From NCBI GenBank assembly GCA_964036045.1, contig OZ038383.1:94310086-94374085 (forward strand): DNA of 64,000 nt, in the 5' to 3' direction. Origin of the DNA: Eutreptiella sp. 'Long Island Sound 2002' (Eukaryota > Euglenozoa > Euglenophyceae > Eutreptiales > Eutreptiaceae). Made by a program: the position numbers and the translations under genes. The first letter of the stretch is position 1, and each line of letters opens with the position of its first letter. This document shows, one piece after another, positions 49,544 to 59,694 of this stretch. The notes beneath the pieces were generated by a model. The model made no database searches, was not told the origin of the DNA, and saw only the letters and a list, made by a program, of their open reading frames with translations.

Positions 49544-50882
49544 AAAAGGGCTGGTTTCCAGCGGCCATACCCCTCATAGAAACCCAGTTACTGCATCTCC
49601 TCTTGATTCGGAGATGATATTCCTGACAAACAGTGAAAAACTCACGGAGGAGGGGGACATGGTCCTCCTGAGTATTGGTACCCAAACTCACATCATCGAT
49701 GTGGGCCTCCATCTCAGCCCCTCGAGAAATCAACTCTTGTACAAGAGGCCTGCGCCTCAGTATATACAAAATTTTGTTCATCAGTTCTTGGAGGAGTGCC
49801 GAGGCGTTAGCTATCGCAAAAGGCATGACCTTCGATTTAAATACACGACGCTTAGGGGTTATAAATGCAAGGAGTTCCTGAGCTGCAGCAGGGAGGTCAA
49901 CCTGCCGGTAGCCACTGCGTTTATCCGTTTTGGTTTTATACCTGCATTTGAAAAGACGCTTAAGGGTGTTTTCCATGTTGGAAACACTCCCCGAGTGGCT
50001 CTGGGTTTTGTTATTGACCGCACCATAATGAACAACAAGTCGCAGGGCAGTGGATCCAGGTTTAGCAACCAGTAAGCAAGGACTGCAGTGATCGGGGTAG
50101 TCCCCCTTCTTATACTCCTCTACGAGGCAGGCATGACTACATTCCTGGATCTGGCGCTCGATTTCTTCAATCTGTTCCTCAGGAGCGGGATGAGGACAAC
50201 GTCTCACTCGCGTTTCCCCAAACTCAGGTTCCAGTTTCAGGTACATCTGGACCAGTTTTTTGCAGGATAGGGGAGGCGGTAAGGTGCCAAACACCTCCTC
50301 ATAGGTTAGAAGCAGTTTCTTCAGTCGAGGCTCAAGGTTCAGACTCTCGATTTTCTGATGGAAATCCTCCTCAGCATGGAGGTTGCTCTTTCCACGTTCA
50401 TCTTTTTTCTGCTGGTCAGCAGTTTCGGCAGGTAACGACCTGTCATCCCATTCAGGCAAACGTTGTTGCCTGCAGTGTAGAGAGTACACCAGGGGTACCT
50501 CTGGGTCAGGCAGCGTGTAGAGCTCATCATCCTCCTCCGGCCAGATGGAGGATTTCGACGTCTGTCTGAGGTATTGGAGTCGCTCTTGGCGCTCAATACC
50601 TTCTGCTCTCAGGTACAACAATCTTCGGAGTTCCTGAGCGTCATGCTCTGACAGGGCCATGTTATTAGACGCAGGCCGCCCTAGAGCGACAGAGCGCTGA
50701 GCCGCAGGCTCTCCTGAGCAGGTATGCTGCATGTGCAGGTCAGGTTTCCCAACAGGCGAACGTTGTTCTGAGGTTGACTCCAAATCTACCTCCTCCTGCA
50801 ACAGCTGGGCCAAGAGGGCACTGTGATTGAGATCAACACAGCTGGGGTCAACAGGGGGAATAGAGCTGGAGATTTCAGACAC
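49500..50882 (-). CDS. pol: Gypsy-C linker and reverse transcriptase
   Basis: 460 residues open. The first ~190 are the acidic inter-domain linker. RT runs from ~200: RCPHPAPEEQIEEIERQ, HCSPCLLVAKPGS, TKTDKRSGYRQVDL, MPFAIANASALLQELM and the catalytic AHIDDVSLGTN. The frame leaves the conserved path at about 49,585 and continues in 48,689-49,543. Several active-site neighbours are changed (for example VVHYGAVN for VVDYG), so this copy is unlikely to be active. Confidence 0.8.
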   Translation of the reverse strand: MSEISSSIPPVDPSCVDLNHSALLAQLLQEEVDLESTSEQRSPVGKPDLHMQHTCSGEPAAQRSVALGRPASNNMALSEHDAQELRRLLYLRAEGIERQERLQYLRQTSKSSIWPEEDDELYTLPDPEVPLVYSLHCRQQRLPEWDDRSLPAETADQQKKDERGKSNLHAEEDFHQKIESLNLEPRLKKLLLTYEEVFGTLPPPLSCKKLVQMYLKLEPEFGETRVRRCPHPAPEEQIEEIERQIQECSHACLVEEYKKGDYPDHCSPCLLVAKPGSTALRLVVHYGAVNNKTQSHSGSVSNMENTLKRLFKCRYKTKTDKRSGYRQVDLPAAAQELLAFITPKRRVFKSKVMPFAIANASALLQELMNKILYILRRRPLVQELISRGAEMEAHIDDVSLGTNTQEDHVPLLREFFTVCQEYHLRIKRRCSNWVSMRGMAAGNQPFFDAAATGHADSRRP

Positions 50883-51725
50883 TTGATCGTCAGCATCTTC
50901 TCTTACAATAGCATGTTCCAGCTCGTCATTTTAGGGTTCACACCCTGTAAGTGTGGCTGAAGTGTGCTCAGGGGATCGTTTTTTGGGATCCAAAAAGGTC
51001 AGGCCACATTTTCGGCCATGACCTCTTTCAGTAGCACCTGGTCAAGATCACACAGGGGTACAGGGTTGAGGGAATCATCAACGATGGATAAAAAACTGGC
51101 CCATTCTAGGGCCTGCATAGCAGTGTTTCAATCCTGAGGCACGTAGATGGAACTGTCGGGGAGTTGCACTGTTCCCACAGTAATTTGCTCAAGCAGTTGA
51201 CGCCACTAGGTGTGTTCGCCTGAACAACCCGAGTCAGGGGTACACGTGACCACCTTTCCTCCCTCATAAGCAATTTTGGTCAGAACCTTCGCGAGCAGAG
51301 AGAAGTGAGGGTTAGCATACGCTAGGCCCATCGCTTTTCAGAAGAGGCAAAAGGCGTTATTCAAATGTTTCGCGCAAAACAACTGCATGAAGTGCTGGGG
51401 CTGGCTCCCGAACAATTCAACCTGGATGTCATCCGAGGTTACCTGCAAGACCGCCAGTCCATTTGCAAGGACGTGTCAGGCAAACTGGTCGTTTTCGGTA
51501 CGATGGTTTGTCCGTGATGCGTAGCGAAGCCCGGACTCCTTTTGTCCTGACAGCTCCAAAGGTACAGAGAAGAGGCCACTGCCGAATTCGCACTGTACAG
51601 CATAGGGAGGTTAGAGAGACAACATTTTCAACTGGGGAATTTTCCGCAGAAAGTCAGTGCCAACACCTAGGCTTCTACGGCAGGTGCGTTTCCCTAAATG
51701 GTCCCATATTACATTCCTGGGTGCC
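50883..51725 (-). pseudogene. pol: Gypsy-C protease end and methyltransferase-like domain
   Basis: Minus-frame reading across stops shows VGTDFLRKIPQLKMLSL and YAVQCEFGSGLFSVPLELSG at ~51.5-51.7 kb (end of protease and following strand-rich region). Next come DDIQVELFGSQPQHFMQLF, AYANPHFSLLAKVLTKIAY near 51,300, WRQLLEQITVGTVQLPDS and ALEWAS. This is the same Dam/DIRS-like domain as in Gypsy-A and -B, with NPPF changed to NPHF. At least five in-frame stops show decay. No gag was found upstream; the copy is 5'-truncated at about 51.73 kb. Confidence 0.65.
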
Positions 51726-52339
51726 TCAATGCTTTTTTTGGTTTGTATGCCTCTCACTTTGGGCACTACATACAATGAAGGTTTGAGGTTTGAGGTTTGA
51801 TTTTGCGGGTACTAGACGCCTTTCGGCCCCGAGGGCCACCTGGTTGGGCCAGGTGATATCCCCCCCGACGGGTCCTAGTGGGGGGCCCTCCAAGACGCAC
51901 CTCCTGCCTGGTGGCGGAGTCCCCCGGGTTCACGGGGCTCGGAGCCCCGTCCCTCCCCGGCTTCCCAGTTTCGCCACTCCCCGGTCAGTGCATCAATTCG
52001 CAGCCGTGGCTGCGGGCGGAGTAGGGCAACAATAGGCAAACACACAGTCAACCGGCAGAGACCAAGGAAAAACTTGACGTTCACGGATACAGACAGTCCA
52101 GGTTGGGCTAGTCCATTGTGTCTGAGTCAGGACCCTGTCACTACACGAACAAAAAAAAAATCAGTGAAAGCAGGCAATCATCCCTGACGGCGCCACAACT
52201 AACGGCTGGACCCAGAAGCGGAGATCTTGCTCTTGACTCAGCTTGTGATGGCACGCCACGCTGTAAAGGAGAACAGAGAAACGCGGAATTCACCATGCAT
52301 AACACAGACAGGCCGTCAACTTTTGGGCAGGGGCCAGCG
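51726..52339. other. Junction region between Gypsy-C and Gypsy-D
   Basis: It contains three GGTTTGA repeats (51,780-51,800), GC-rich palindromic words around 51,815-51,960, the left copy of a 53-bp direct repeat, and the 3' untranslated part of Gypsy-D. No gene was recognised. Confidence 0.5.
51966..52018. repeat. 53-bp direct repeat, left copy
   Basis: It matches 56,618-56,670 with two mismatches, in direct orientation. Sequences on either side of the two copies do not match, so it is a sharply bounded repeat. The two copies bracket Gypsy-D. Confidence 0.85.
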
Positions 52340-54328
52340 TCAGGGAGAAGTCCCAAAAACCAACTCCCACACCACACGCAAGCGCCTCACACTCCGTAGG
52401 GGTTCTTCAGGCAAAATCTGGGGTGATCCCTGTAACCTGTGCATAGCATCACCACAATCGGGGGGCAAGCGATGCCGGGACAGCGAACCCTCATGATACA
52501 CGCACACATCCGCATCCCCAGGTCTCATGGCTGCAACCAAACTATTCTCCAGGAGTCCAGGAGAGGTCACAGGCTGGACAGCCAGCGCATCAGCACCCAC
52601 CATGGTCAAATCTTTCAAACCAACATCCAATTTCTGGTTACGACAATAGTGCAACCATTCATCCTGAATGTCGTGAATGAAATTATTCACAGGGTGCCAC
52701 TCCAGCTTGGTGAAGCCCTGAAGCTTTACCCTGAACCATGGCTTGGCGCCAGGAAATGGACCCTTACGCACTGTTTTGCCCAACCGCCGCTGATGCTCCA
52801 GCACACGCTCAACCAGGTACTCAGCAGTTCCAATTAGGCCGTCACGTTCAGAATAATAATGCAGTGGTGGCTGAGTACCATCAGGGGAGCGCAAAGAAGG
52901 CTTCAGTCTCTCAGTGGAAAGCACCTGCTCGACACCATTATAAGAAACACGGTACGTGGACGGGGAAACCCGAGCCAAGTCTTCTGCTGGACCCTGCCAC
53001 AGCCTGTCAAGCTTAGGGTACAGAGGAGGCGACTCGATGCGGTTTCGCACCAAAACACGGTCAGGCGGGCGAGGAACCTGCTCTGGGTATCTGGCCAAGA
53101 ATTTGCGATAAGCCCTGTAATGTGCCGCCTGCAACTTGGCACGGACAGTTTCCCTCTCCTGGCTCAGACGCCTGAAAAAGGCCCCTGCATCCTCACAGCC
53201 ATCCACATCGGCATATGGGGCTGCATCCCCAAACCCCACGGGGTCCCTACCGAACACCAAACAGTGCGGGGAATAGGGGGAAACAGGCCCAGGGAGGTCA
53301 CTGAGGCCCCAAAGGGCAAGGAGCAGCGCTGTCACCCAGGACTGTTTCCTGCACTCCAAAAAGGTTCGCAGGGCATCAATGACAGACTGCACGGCTCGCT
53401 CAGCGCGACCGTTGCTTTGCGGCCGGTAGATGATACTCTTATGCATCTCAACCCCACTAAGACTGCACAGGGCATTGAAGAAAGCTGAATTAATGATGGA
53501 CGCATTGTCACTCATAATCCTGCTAGGAAGACCCATGAAAAATGCGCAGCGGCAGAGAAAAAGCTCCGCCGCACGTTTGCTGGTCAGTCCCTGCTTTTCA
53601 CAGGGAATTGCAACAATGTACCCCGTGACCCTGCACACAATGGTGAACACGTAGTCCACCATTTCCCCTGTGTAGGGATGTGTTTCAGGGGGGAGGTCAA
53701 AGGAATCCCTGGCCACATCAGAAAAAACATGGAAGGGTATGGGCTGCTCGTGGCAAGCCTTAGGCTGCAAACCACGGCGCGCCTTCGTAGCCCCGCACAC
53801 ATGACAGGCACCAAGTGCCTTAGAAACACGGTCAGACCACGCCTCTTTGGTGCCAAATGCACTGGCATGGCAGGTGTATCGCCTCTCAAACAGCTCCCGG
53901 GACTTAGAAACTCCAGGATGCGCAAAACTGTGTACAGCCCGCAGGACATCATCCACAATACAATCAGTCGCGCAAATCTTGCCTTGGTGTCGTAGGAAGG
54001 GTCGGTCAGAACTGGGATCCTGCACAACATATCCCTCCTTGGTGGGTTCTTCACACGCAGCCCGATAACGATGCTTATAGTAAGCATCCTTCTCATAATG
54101 CTCATGCCAATTAGAGTACAATATGCGACAGGCTGGCGGTATTTTGACAGCAGTGCAGCCAGCACTCATGGCATGTGCTGTTTGCGTGTACCCCTGTGTT
54201 AAAAGCTGTCTGGCAAACTGTTGTCTGGCCCGCACTGGTTGCACAGGGCGCCAGGTTTGGCTGATGGGCCCCCTCTTGGACGGGCACATACATGCAGTGT
54301 GTGTACACTGCTTGAAAACCTGACACAC
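52340..54328 (-). CDS. pol: Gypsy-D integrase with chromodomain
   Basis: A 662-residue intact ORF. The integrase finger H...H...C...C is HSFAHPGVSKSRELFERR then CHVCGATKARRG (~150-200). Catalytic residues: Asp in VFSDVARDSF (~217), Asp in IMSDNASI (~285) and Glu in SNGRAERAVQ (~320). The C-terminal GPAEDLARVSP and STYRVSYNG precede a chromodomain near 505-570 (YLVERVLEHQRR ... FRVKLQGFTKLEWHPVNNF). The ~80 residues at the end are unassigned. It continues the polyprotein of 54,199-54,921 in another frame, overlapping it by about 130 bases; the ATG at 54,328 is simply the first in this open frame. Confidence 0.9.
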   Translation of the reverse strand: MCQVFKQCTHTACMCPSKRGPISQTWRPVQPVRARQQFARQLLTQGYTQTAHAMSAGCTAVKIPPACRILYSNWHEHYEKDAYYKHRYRAACEEPTKEGYVVQDPSSDRPFLRHQGKICATDCIVDDVLRAVHSFAHPGVSKSRELFERRYTCHASAFGTKEAWSDRVSKALGACHVCGATKARRGLQPKACHEQPIPFHVFSDVARDSFDLPPETHPYTGEMVDYVFTIVCRVTGYIVAIPCEKQGLTSKRAAELFLCRCAFFMGLPSRIMSDNASIINSAFFNALCSLSGVEMHKSIIYRPQSNGRAERAVQSVIDALRTFLECRKQSWVTALLLALWGLSDLPGPVSPYSPHCLVFGRDPVGFGDAAPYADVDGCEDAGAFFRRLSQERETVRAKLQAAHYRAYRKFLARYPEQVPRPPDRVLVRNRIESPPLYPKLDRLWQGPAEDLARVSPSTYRVSYNGVEQVLSTERLKPSLRSPDGTQPPLHYYSERDGLIGTAEYLVERVLEHQRRLGKTVRKGPFPGAKPWFRVKLQGFTKLEWHPVNNFIHDIQDEWLHYCRNQKLDVGLKDLTMVGADALAVQPVTSPGLLENSLVAAMRPGDADVCVYHEGSLSRHRLPPDCGDAMHRLQGSPQILPEEPLRSVRRLRVVWELVFGTSP

Positions 54329-55509
54329 CTGGCCATCCAGCTCTGTTGTCTCCAGACTGCGTCCACATGTGCACTGATAAGCTCCTGTAACGCCTCAGCC
54401 ATCTCAGAAGTAGGTCCCAGGGAACCTTCATCAGTTGAACACTGAGATACAGTGTCAGTGTCAAGAGGGGAATGCAACACACACACAGTTGAGGAAGGGA
54501 GTAACACATCAGGAGAGGGGGAAGAAATGGTGCTCAGCAAGACCCCATGGTTCTGCTGGAGCCACCCTGCCACATACAAAGCACAAAAGACAGATGACGC
54601 TGACTGAGCACCCTGCAGACGCCGTTTATCAGCCGCAAACTGTAACCTGACGACCTGTACAGACATCTCAGGACTGGCTGGAACCACGTCACTGAGTTCT
54701 TCCGATTCCCACGCTTTCTCCTTGGCCTCTGACCTGGAAACCCCCTCCAAATCGGCATCGAACCCATGAAAATTGGTGTCGTCTGCCTCCCCTGCAGGAT
54801 AAGCCCAGCGGCTTAACCCATCCGCAACCACATTGTCTTTCCCCGGTTTATAAACCACTACTATGTTGTAGCGGCTCAAAAACTCGTGCCATCGTCCCCT
54901 TCTCCCCAATGGCCCGGCCATGGTACGGAGATCTTCTTTGTACCAGGACTCTAGGGTTTTGTGGTCCGAAAAAAAGTCACTTTTTGCCCCCCGATCCAGT
55001 TCTTAACCTTTAAAAGACAGGAGACCAGAGCATATGTCTCCTTCTCACGAACCCCCCAAACACGCTGTCCCTTTTCCAACCTTCTGCTGAAAAAAGCACA
55101 GGGGACCCACTGGCCATGCTCATCTTGTTGCTCCAAGACTGCCCCCACACCGAAATCTGACGCATCCAGATGAATGGCGTATTCTCCATCGGCCGAGGGT
55201 ATGTGCCGTCTTCTCGCAGATGGCATCTTTCAACTTAGAAAAATTCTCTCGCATCAAGGGGGTCCAGGTAATGTGGTTGTCCTCCCTCTTGACCACACAC
55301 TTGCCCTTAGATCCCTCCTTGCCAGCCACATGTGAATACTTGCCATGCAATTTTTCCATGAGAGGAGCGGCTAGGGCTGCATAATTTTTGATGTGTATTG
55401 AGTACCAATTACACACCCCTAGAAACCCCTTCATTTGTTTTGGAGTGGAGATCATTGCTTCAATCCACTCCTTGATGGCCGCCACCTTGGATGGGGCCGG
55501 TTTTCGCAT
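54199..55509 (-). pseudogene. pol: Gypsy-D RT connection and RNase H (frameshifted)
   Basis: Three frames in order. 55,120-55,509 reads IKEWIEAMISTPKQMKGFLG and VCNWYSIHIKNYAALAAPL (connection). 54,951-55,226 is RNase H: IHLDASDFGVGAVLEQQD, AFFSRRLEKGQ and EKETYALV. 54,199-54,921 reads RRGRWHEFLSRYNIVVVYKP, GKDNVVADGLSRWAYPAGE (RNase H end) and a spacer to integrase. The RWAYPA and WHEFLS wording is shared with Gypsy-A, so A and D are one lineage. Frame changes occur near 55,200 and 54,940. Confidence 0.8.
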
Positions 55510-55518
55510 GCCCCCCTC

Positions 55519-55956
55519 TCAAATGTGCCCACAATATTTAACTCTCCCCATAAACATGTGGCACTTTTCCGGCTTAACCTGTAAATGGCACTCAGCCAAA
55601 GCCAACAAGAACGCCCTGACCTGATGATAATACTCCTCAAATGCACGGCTATCTAAAAGTTTTCCCTTGCCACCCTTAGTGGGCCGCGTTCCAGTGAGAA
55701 TATCATCAATGTATGCCCGGGCACCTGGCACCTGATCGTGTGCCAGACACCAGGACACCATTCTCTGGAACGCTGCAGGCCCCACCTTGACCCCCATGGG
55801 CGGGACGTTCCACTCAAACACCCCAAAACGAGTGCAGAAGGCTGTGAGAAACCTGCTGCTCTCCTCCAGAGGCATCTGGTGGAATCCATCCTCCAGATCC
55901 AGGAGGGTCCAGAGGTGGTTGCCTGCTTGGCTGAGGAGGGTGTCCTCGATTACCAC
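55519..55956 (-). pseudogene. pol: Gypsy-D reverse transcriptase palm (5'-truncated)
   Basis: 145 residues: LLDLEDGFHQMPLEESS, FEWNVPPMGVKVGPAAFQRM and catalytic ARAYIDDILTGT, then LQVKPEKCHMFMGRVKYCGHI. The reading stops being Pol-like at 55,956, where AT-rich unrelated sequence begins. RT fingers, protease, any methyltransferase-like domain and gag are missing. Confidence 0.85.
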
Positions 55957-56617
55957 AATTTAGGTTCGTTCTTGGTAACTATCCCAAAAATTCTCCGAGA
56001 ACTTTGACTTCACAAATCCAAAAGACAATAGGAAAAAAAGAGTGCACAATGAGCAAGTAGAACACCAATACAATGCAAAATGAACAACAACTTCACAAGG
56101 AAATGTGGATGAAGTGACTCGACGAAATCCACTTTCAATAATTCTGATAAACCCCTTCTTGTCGCGATCAATTAGGGAGAATATAAGAAAACTTCATATT
56201 GAATCATCATAAATCCATCTCCCTGTGATCATACAAAAAGAATACAACAGGAATTAATATACCAACATATATGTACTGCATGACATGACGAAAGTCCAAC
56301 ATAACACGATACAATAGCAAACAAACCATGCATTCTCATGACGATGCTACTCCTACTGATGGGCGGCGCACATGTACTGCAATGTGCGATGGCTGTCAGT
56401 CCAGACACAATTTAAAAACTGTCGTCTCACTCCTGCATCAATGCACTGTATTACTGTCTGCAGACAAAAACGAATAAAACCACCTGGTTCACTCCGTAGC
56501 ACAAAACAACTATTAAAATCCTTCTCAGCTGTGCCAGCGTCTGCGACCCATGGTTCTGCGTCGCCTGTGATCTGCAGGCACCATTCCAGATGATATATGT
56601 GCCCTACGGAATTTTTA
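55957..56617. other. AT-rich stretch beyond the Gypsy-D truncation
   Basis: No gene recognised. A 108-residue minus frame at 56,353-56,679 has scattered Cys residues (LTGECRNCKN) but no recognised family. It overlaps the 53-bp repeat. Confidence 0.4.
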
Positions 56618-56670
56618 CAGTTTCGGCACTCCCCGGTCAGTGCATCAATTCGCAGCCGTGGCTGCAGGCG
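56618..56670. repeat. 53-bp direct repeat, right copy
   Basis: It matches 51,966-52,018 with two mismatches. It marks the change from AT-rich sequence to the GC-rich block on its right. Confidence 0.85.
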
Positions 56671-56689
56671 TTTACCCACCGCGTCGCCC

Positions 56690-58290
56690 CCCTAATGCGT
56701 GGTCGCCCGGGGCGCCGGCGCCGCCGGGCCCGTGCTACTGCCTTGTCGTCAGTGGGACCCCCTTGGGCTGGCGCGGACGCTGCCTAGCCTAGGGGTTGGG
56801 GCGTGGCACAGTGCGCCACTACTGCCTTGGCGGGTGCAGTGCCCCGTCCGTGTGTGCGCGGCGCTCACGACCGGTTCGGGGGGTTCGGGCCGGTACCTGG
56901 TGTTGTGTCTCTCCCGTTTCCCCCTTCCCGCCCCGCGTGTCCCGCGCTGCGTGTGGCGGGTCGTCCCGTCCGGGTGTCCCTTACCCTCGCTCACTGGTAC
57001 GCCATTCCACGCGGTCTGTGCGTCCCGCGAGCCCTTTGCGTGTGTGGGCGCTCGCGCTCCCGCGGCGTCCGCTCCCCCCCCCCTGGGTGGTGTGGCGTGC
57101 GCACCACGCGCGGTCCCGGCACTGGGCGCTGGTAGGGCCGTTCCGCGTGGTCCGTGCCCCTCCGCGTGTCCTGCCCCGGTCCCTTGCTCAGTCTGGAGTG
57201 CTTGGGAGGGGGGGCGGTCCGGTCCAGGTTCCCCCCTACTTGGCTATGGGCTGTGGGGGTGGCGGAAGGGCGTCCCCGGGGGGGGGTGCCTTCCACTGTT
57301 GCGAGCGGCGTCTGGGGCCAGGCGCTCCCCCTCCCCCGACTGCCCGCCCACTGGGCGGGCTGTTGGGGTCCGCTACCCACGTGCTGTGGGCGCGGGCATG
57401 TTGGTGTGGGGGCCCAACACTGTCCCCTTGGCCTGCACGCCCTGTCGGGGCTGCTTGCCGCGGGGGTCGTGGGGGGCCGTCCCCCTACCTGGCTTGGGGC
57501 TGTGCGCCCCCCGTGGGGCGGGTCCGTGGCGTTCGATTGCCGGGGGGCGGGCTGGGGGGGGGGGGGGCGTGCGCCGTGCCCCCCGTTTGTGCGGCCGAGG
57601 GGGGAACTGTAGGGCGGGGGGTTGCTCTGCCTCGTTCTGTCCCCCTGCCTCCCCTGGGCAGGCAACAAAGCGGGTGTCACTGGCGTCGTTCCTGTCATGG
57701 GGGGCGTTGCCCCCAATACCACTCCGGTTCGTGCTCGCCCGCCTTCACTGGGCGCGATCTGTGCGGTGTCCTGGCGCGCTGGCGCGGGCTCGCTTGTTCC
57801 CCGGGGTTCCTGTGGGAGCCGGCAGCTGGGGCGGGGGGGCGGGACGTGATCTGGCTCCTCTCTCGTGCGGGGCGAGGGGGGACCATCCCCCCTGCCTCGG
57901 GGGGTGGGGGCCGGGGCCCCCGCGGCTTGTGGGCCGATGGGGGGGGGGGTTGCGCCGCGGCCTCCCTGCTCCCCCTCTGGGTGGCGGCCCGCGGTTCCCT
58001 ACCCTGGCCCCCCTCATGTCGTCGGCGCACTCCCCCCCGGCGTGCGCGTTCGGTTGTGGTCACGAGGCTGCCCCGGGGGGGGGGGATGAGGGGCGGCCCG
58101 TGGACCGCTCCCCAGGGGGTCCCTTCAGACCTGAACCCCCCCTCTGCCCTCCCTGAGTGGGCAATGGTCATGGGGGGGTCATGGGGGGTGCGGCCTCAAT
58201 ACTGTTCTGGTGCGCCGCCGTGGGCCGCCCCCAGGCTTGGTCTGCGCGCCGCTCCGGCGCTGGCTCAGCTAGCACTACACAAGACACATA
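56690..58290. other. GC-rich low-complexity block
   Basis: Very long frames are open on both strands (485 and 565 residues on plus, 243 on minus), all Gly/Arg/Cys/Pro-rich. This is the expected consequence of G/C-rich sequence lacking stops. No domain, and no clear match to the conserved GC-rich blocks at 21-23 or 62-64 kb. It ends abruptly near 58,285. It may be an extra GC-rich insertion; coding is not supported. Confidence 0.45.
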
Positions 58291-58435
58291 TATGGGCCAA
58301 CTCCTTAAAACCGGTTTGTTTTCTCTGTTTTCTGCTCTTTTGGTGCCCTTTGTTACCTGTCATTGAAACGGGCACCCTCAAAATATACACAAAAATGGTA
58401 TTATACATGAAAAATGAATTTTTGACCTCAAATAC

Positions 58436-58510
58436 CCCCTCATGGGGTTTGAACCCACACTCTACAAACCTTAGAGTTGCGTTTTACCTCTAAGCTACGA
58501 CCTGTCGTCC
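58436..58510 (-). other. tRNA-like (SINE-head-like) sequence
   Basis: On the minus strand TAGCTTAGAGG (58,487-58,497) is an A-box match and GGGTTCAAACCCC (58,444-58,456) a B-box match with a good T-arm. D and anticodon arms pair poorly and the acceptor ends do not match. It lies in the leader of the DIRS-like element. Confidence 0.35.
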
Positions 58511-58707
58511 ACGATCTCAGAGAAAACCGTAGTATAATAAAAAATTGGAAAATCAGTACTCCTTACATGCTCCAACCACTATTAACCTCCCATGCTCTTA
58601 AAACCGGTCACGCGCTCACTGAGTTGTTCAACTAGTGATTTGCTGTACCCAGAGCTTTGATTTCTGATGCAATCCAAATTGTTTTAAGGATATAAAATTT
58701 TAACAAA

Positions 58708-59694
58708 ATGACAGAAGGAAGTGAGACACTGGATTTTCACGAGTTCGTACTGAAATTGCCGGATTCGGCGTGGAACCTGAGTTCTGAGTCGTTGGAACAT
58801 GCAGCACAGTTGGCAAAGGAAGGCGCAATGAGTGGTCTCAGTCCTTGGCAGGCAGCGTCACTGTATTCCAAACTTACAGGAAAGAAAACACTGGCCACTG
58901 TCAAAGACACGATGGCCTTGGTTCGTGATGCCTTACTCACTTTAAAGGGCGACGACATTGGCAGAACAGGAACGTCGTCGCATCGAGAAGACGTCTTCTT
59001 GGCATGCGAAACTTTGAGCGGTCCCAAGGACCACGCTGGCCCCGCGTCGGACAAGGAGTCCACGTTCGTGTGGCGCGATGAGGTTCTGTCGCTTCCTTCA
59101 CGCTTGTCTGCACTCCTGGAAGAGCGAAAGGTTTTGCAAGACGAGTTTCGCAGAAAAAAGATGTTGAAGCACCTTCCAGTGTTCGACGAGTTCCATAGGG
59201 CAGCTGTTAATAACGCGCCAACGCACAAACATCCAGCGGACGCGGAGAAGCGTCGTTGGGAACAACAGGTAAAAGACGCCATGCGAGTCCTGGGAGTAGT
59301 CTTAGCACGCGAAGAAGACACAACGGTAGCTCCGGAAGCACCTGTTTCATTGGTACTATGTGAACATTTGTTTGCAATGTTGGGTGCGTTGGACTACAGC
59401 ATCCAAAGCTCCCGGCGAGTGGCAGTAGATAAACGGTTTGAACAACCTGCGATTGCACCAGAGTTACTCTCGAAGGATGACATGTCACTACTTCAGTCGC
59501 GCAACAAATTACAAAAAGACCTGAGAGGCACGCGTTTCTCCCCTTACTCGCATCGTAGTTCTTTCCGTTCGTTTTCAACACGAGGTCGTTTTGATCCACG
59601 GAGATCTGGCAAAGGAGGCAAAGGCAAAGGTAAGGGTTTCACCCAAAGATTTGTGCCACGTAACGACAAGTTAGATGAACGACCACAGCAGTAG
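58708..59694 (+). CDS. DIRS-like element ORF1 (Gag-like)
   Basis: 328 residues. The N-terminal half is helical and acidic (LPDSAWNLSSESLEHAAQLA, LSPWQAASLYSKLTGKKTLA). The middle has RLSALLEERKVLQDEFRRK. The last 60 residues are Arg/Ser/Gly/Lys-rich (SFSTRGRFDPRRSGKGGKGK), a basic RNA-binding tail. It overlaps the RT ORF by 20 bases in a different frame, the usual DIRS arrangement. The ATG follows an AT-rich leader (TATAAAATTTTAACAAA). Structural role in the particle is inferred from order, not from a domain match. Confidence 0.7.
   Translation: MTEGSETLDFHEFVLKLPDSAWNLSSESLEHAAQLAKEGAMSGLSPWQAASLYSKLTGKKTLATVKDTMALVRDALLTLKGDDIGRTGTSSHREDVFLACETLSGPKDHAGPASDKESTFVWRDEVLSLPSRLSALLEERKVLQDEFRRKKMLKHLPVFDEFHRAAVNNAPTHKHPADAEKRRWEQQVKDAMRVLGVVLAREEDTTVAPEAPVSLVLCEHLFAMLGALDYSIQSSRRVAVDKRFEQPAIAPELLSKDDMSLLQSRNKLQKDLRGTRFSPYSHRSSFRSFSTRGRFDPRRSGKGGKGKGKGFTQRFVPRNDKLDERPQQ

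Noticed and set aside
51780-51800. Telomere-like GGTTTGA repeats
   Set aside because: Only three copies, seven-base unit not matching a known telomere in context; likely simple slippage.
56699-58493. 485- and 565-residue plus-strand ORFs
   Set aside because: The sequence is GC-rich and low-complexity with long frames on both strands; no motif, and composition alone explains the open frames.
58436-58510. Functional tRNA gene
   Set aside because: A and B boxes are good but acceptor, D and anticodon stems do not pair; the anticodon loop lacks the usual T33.
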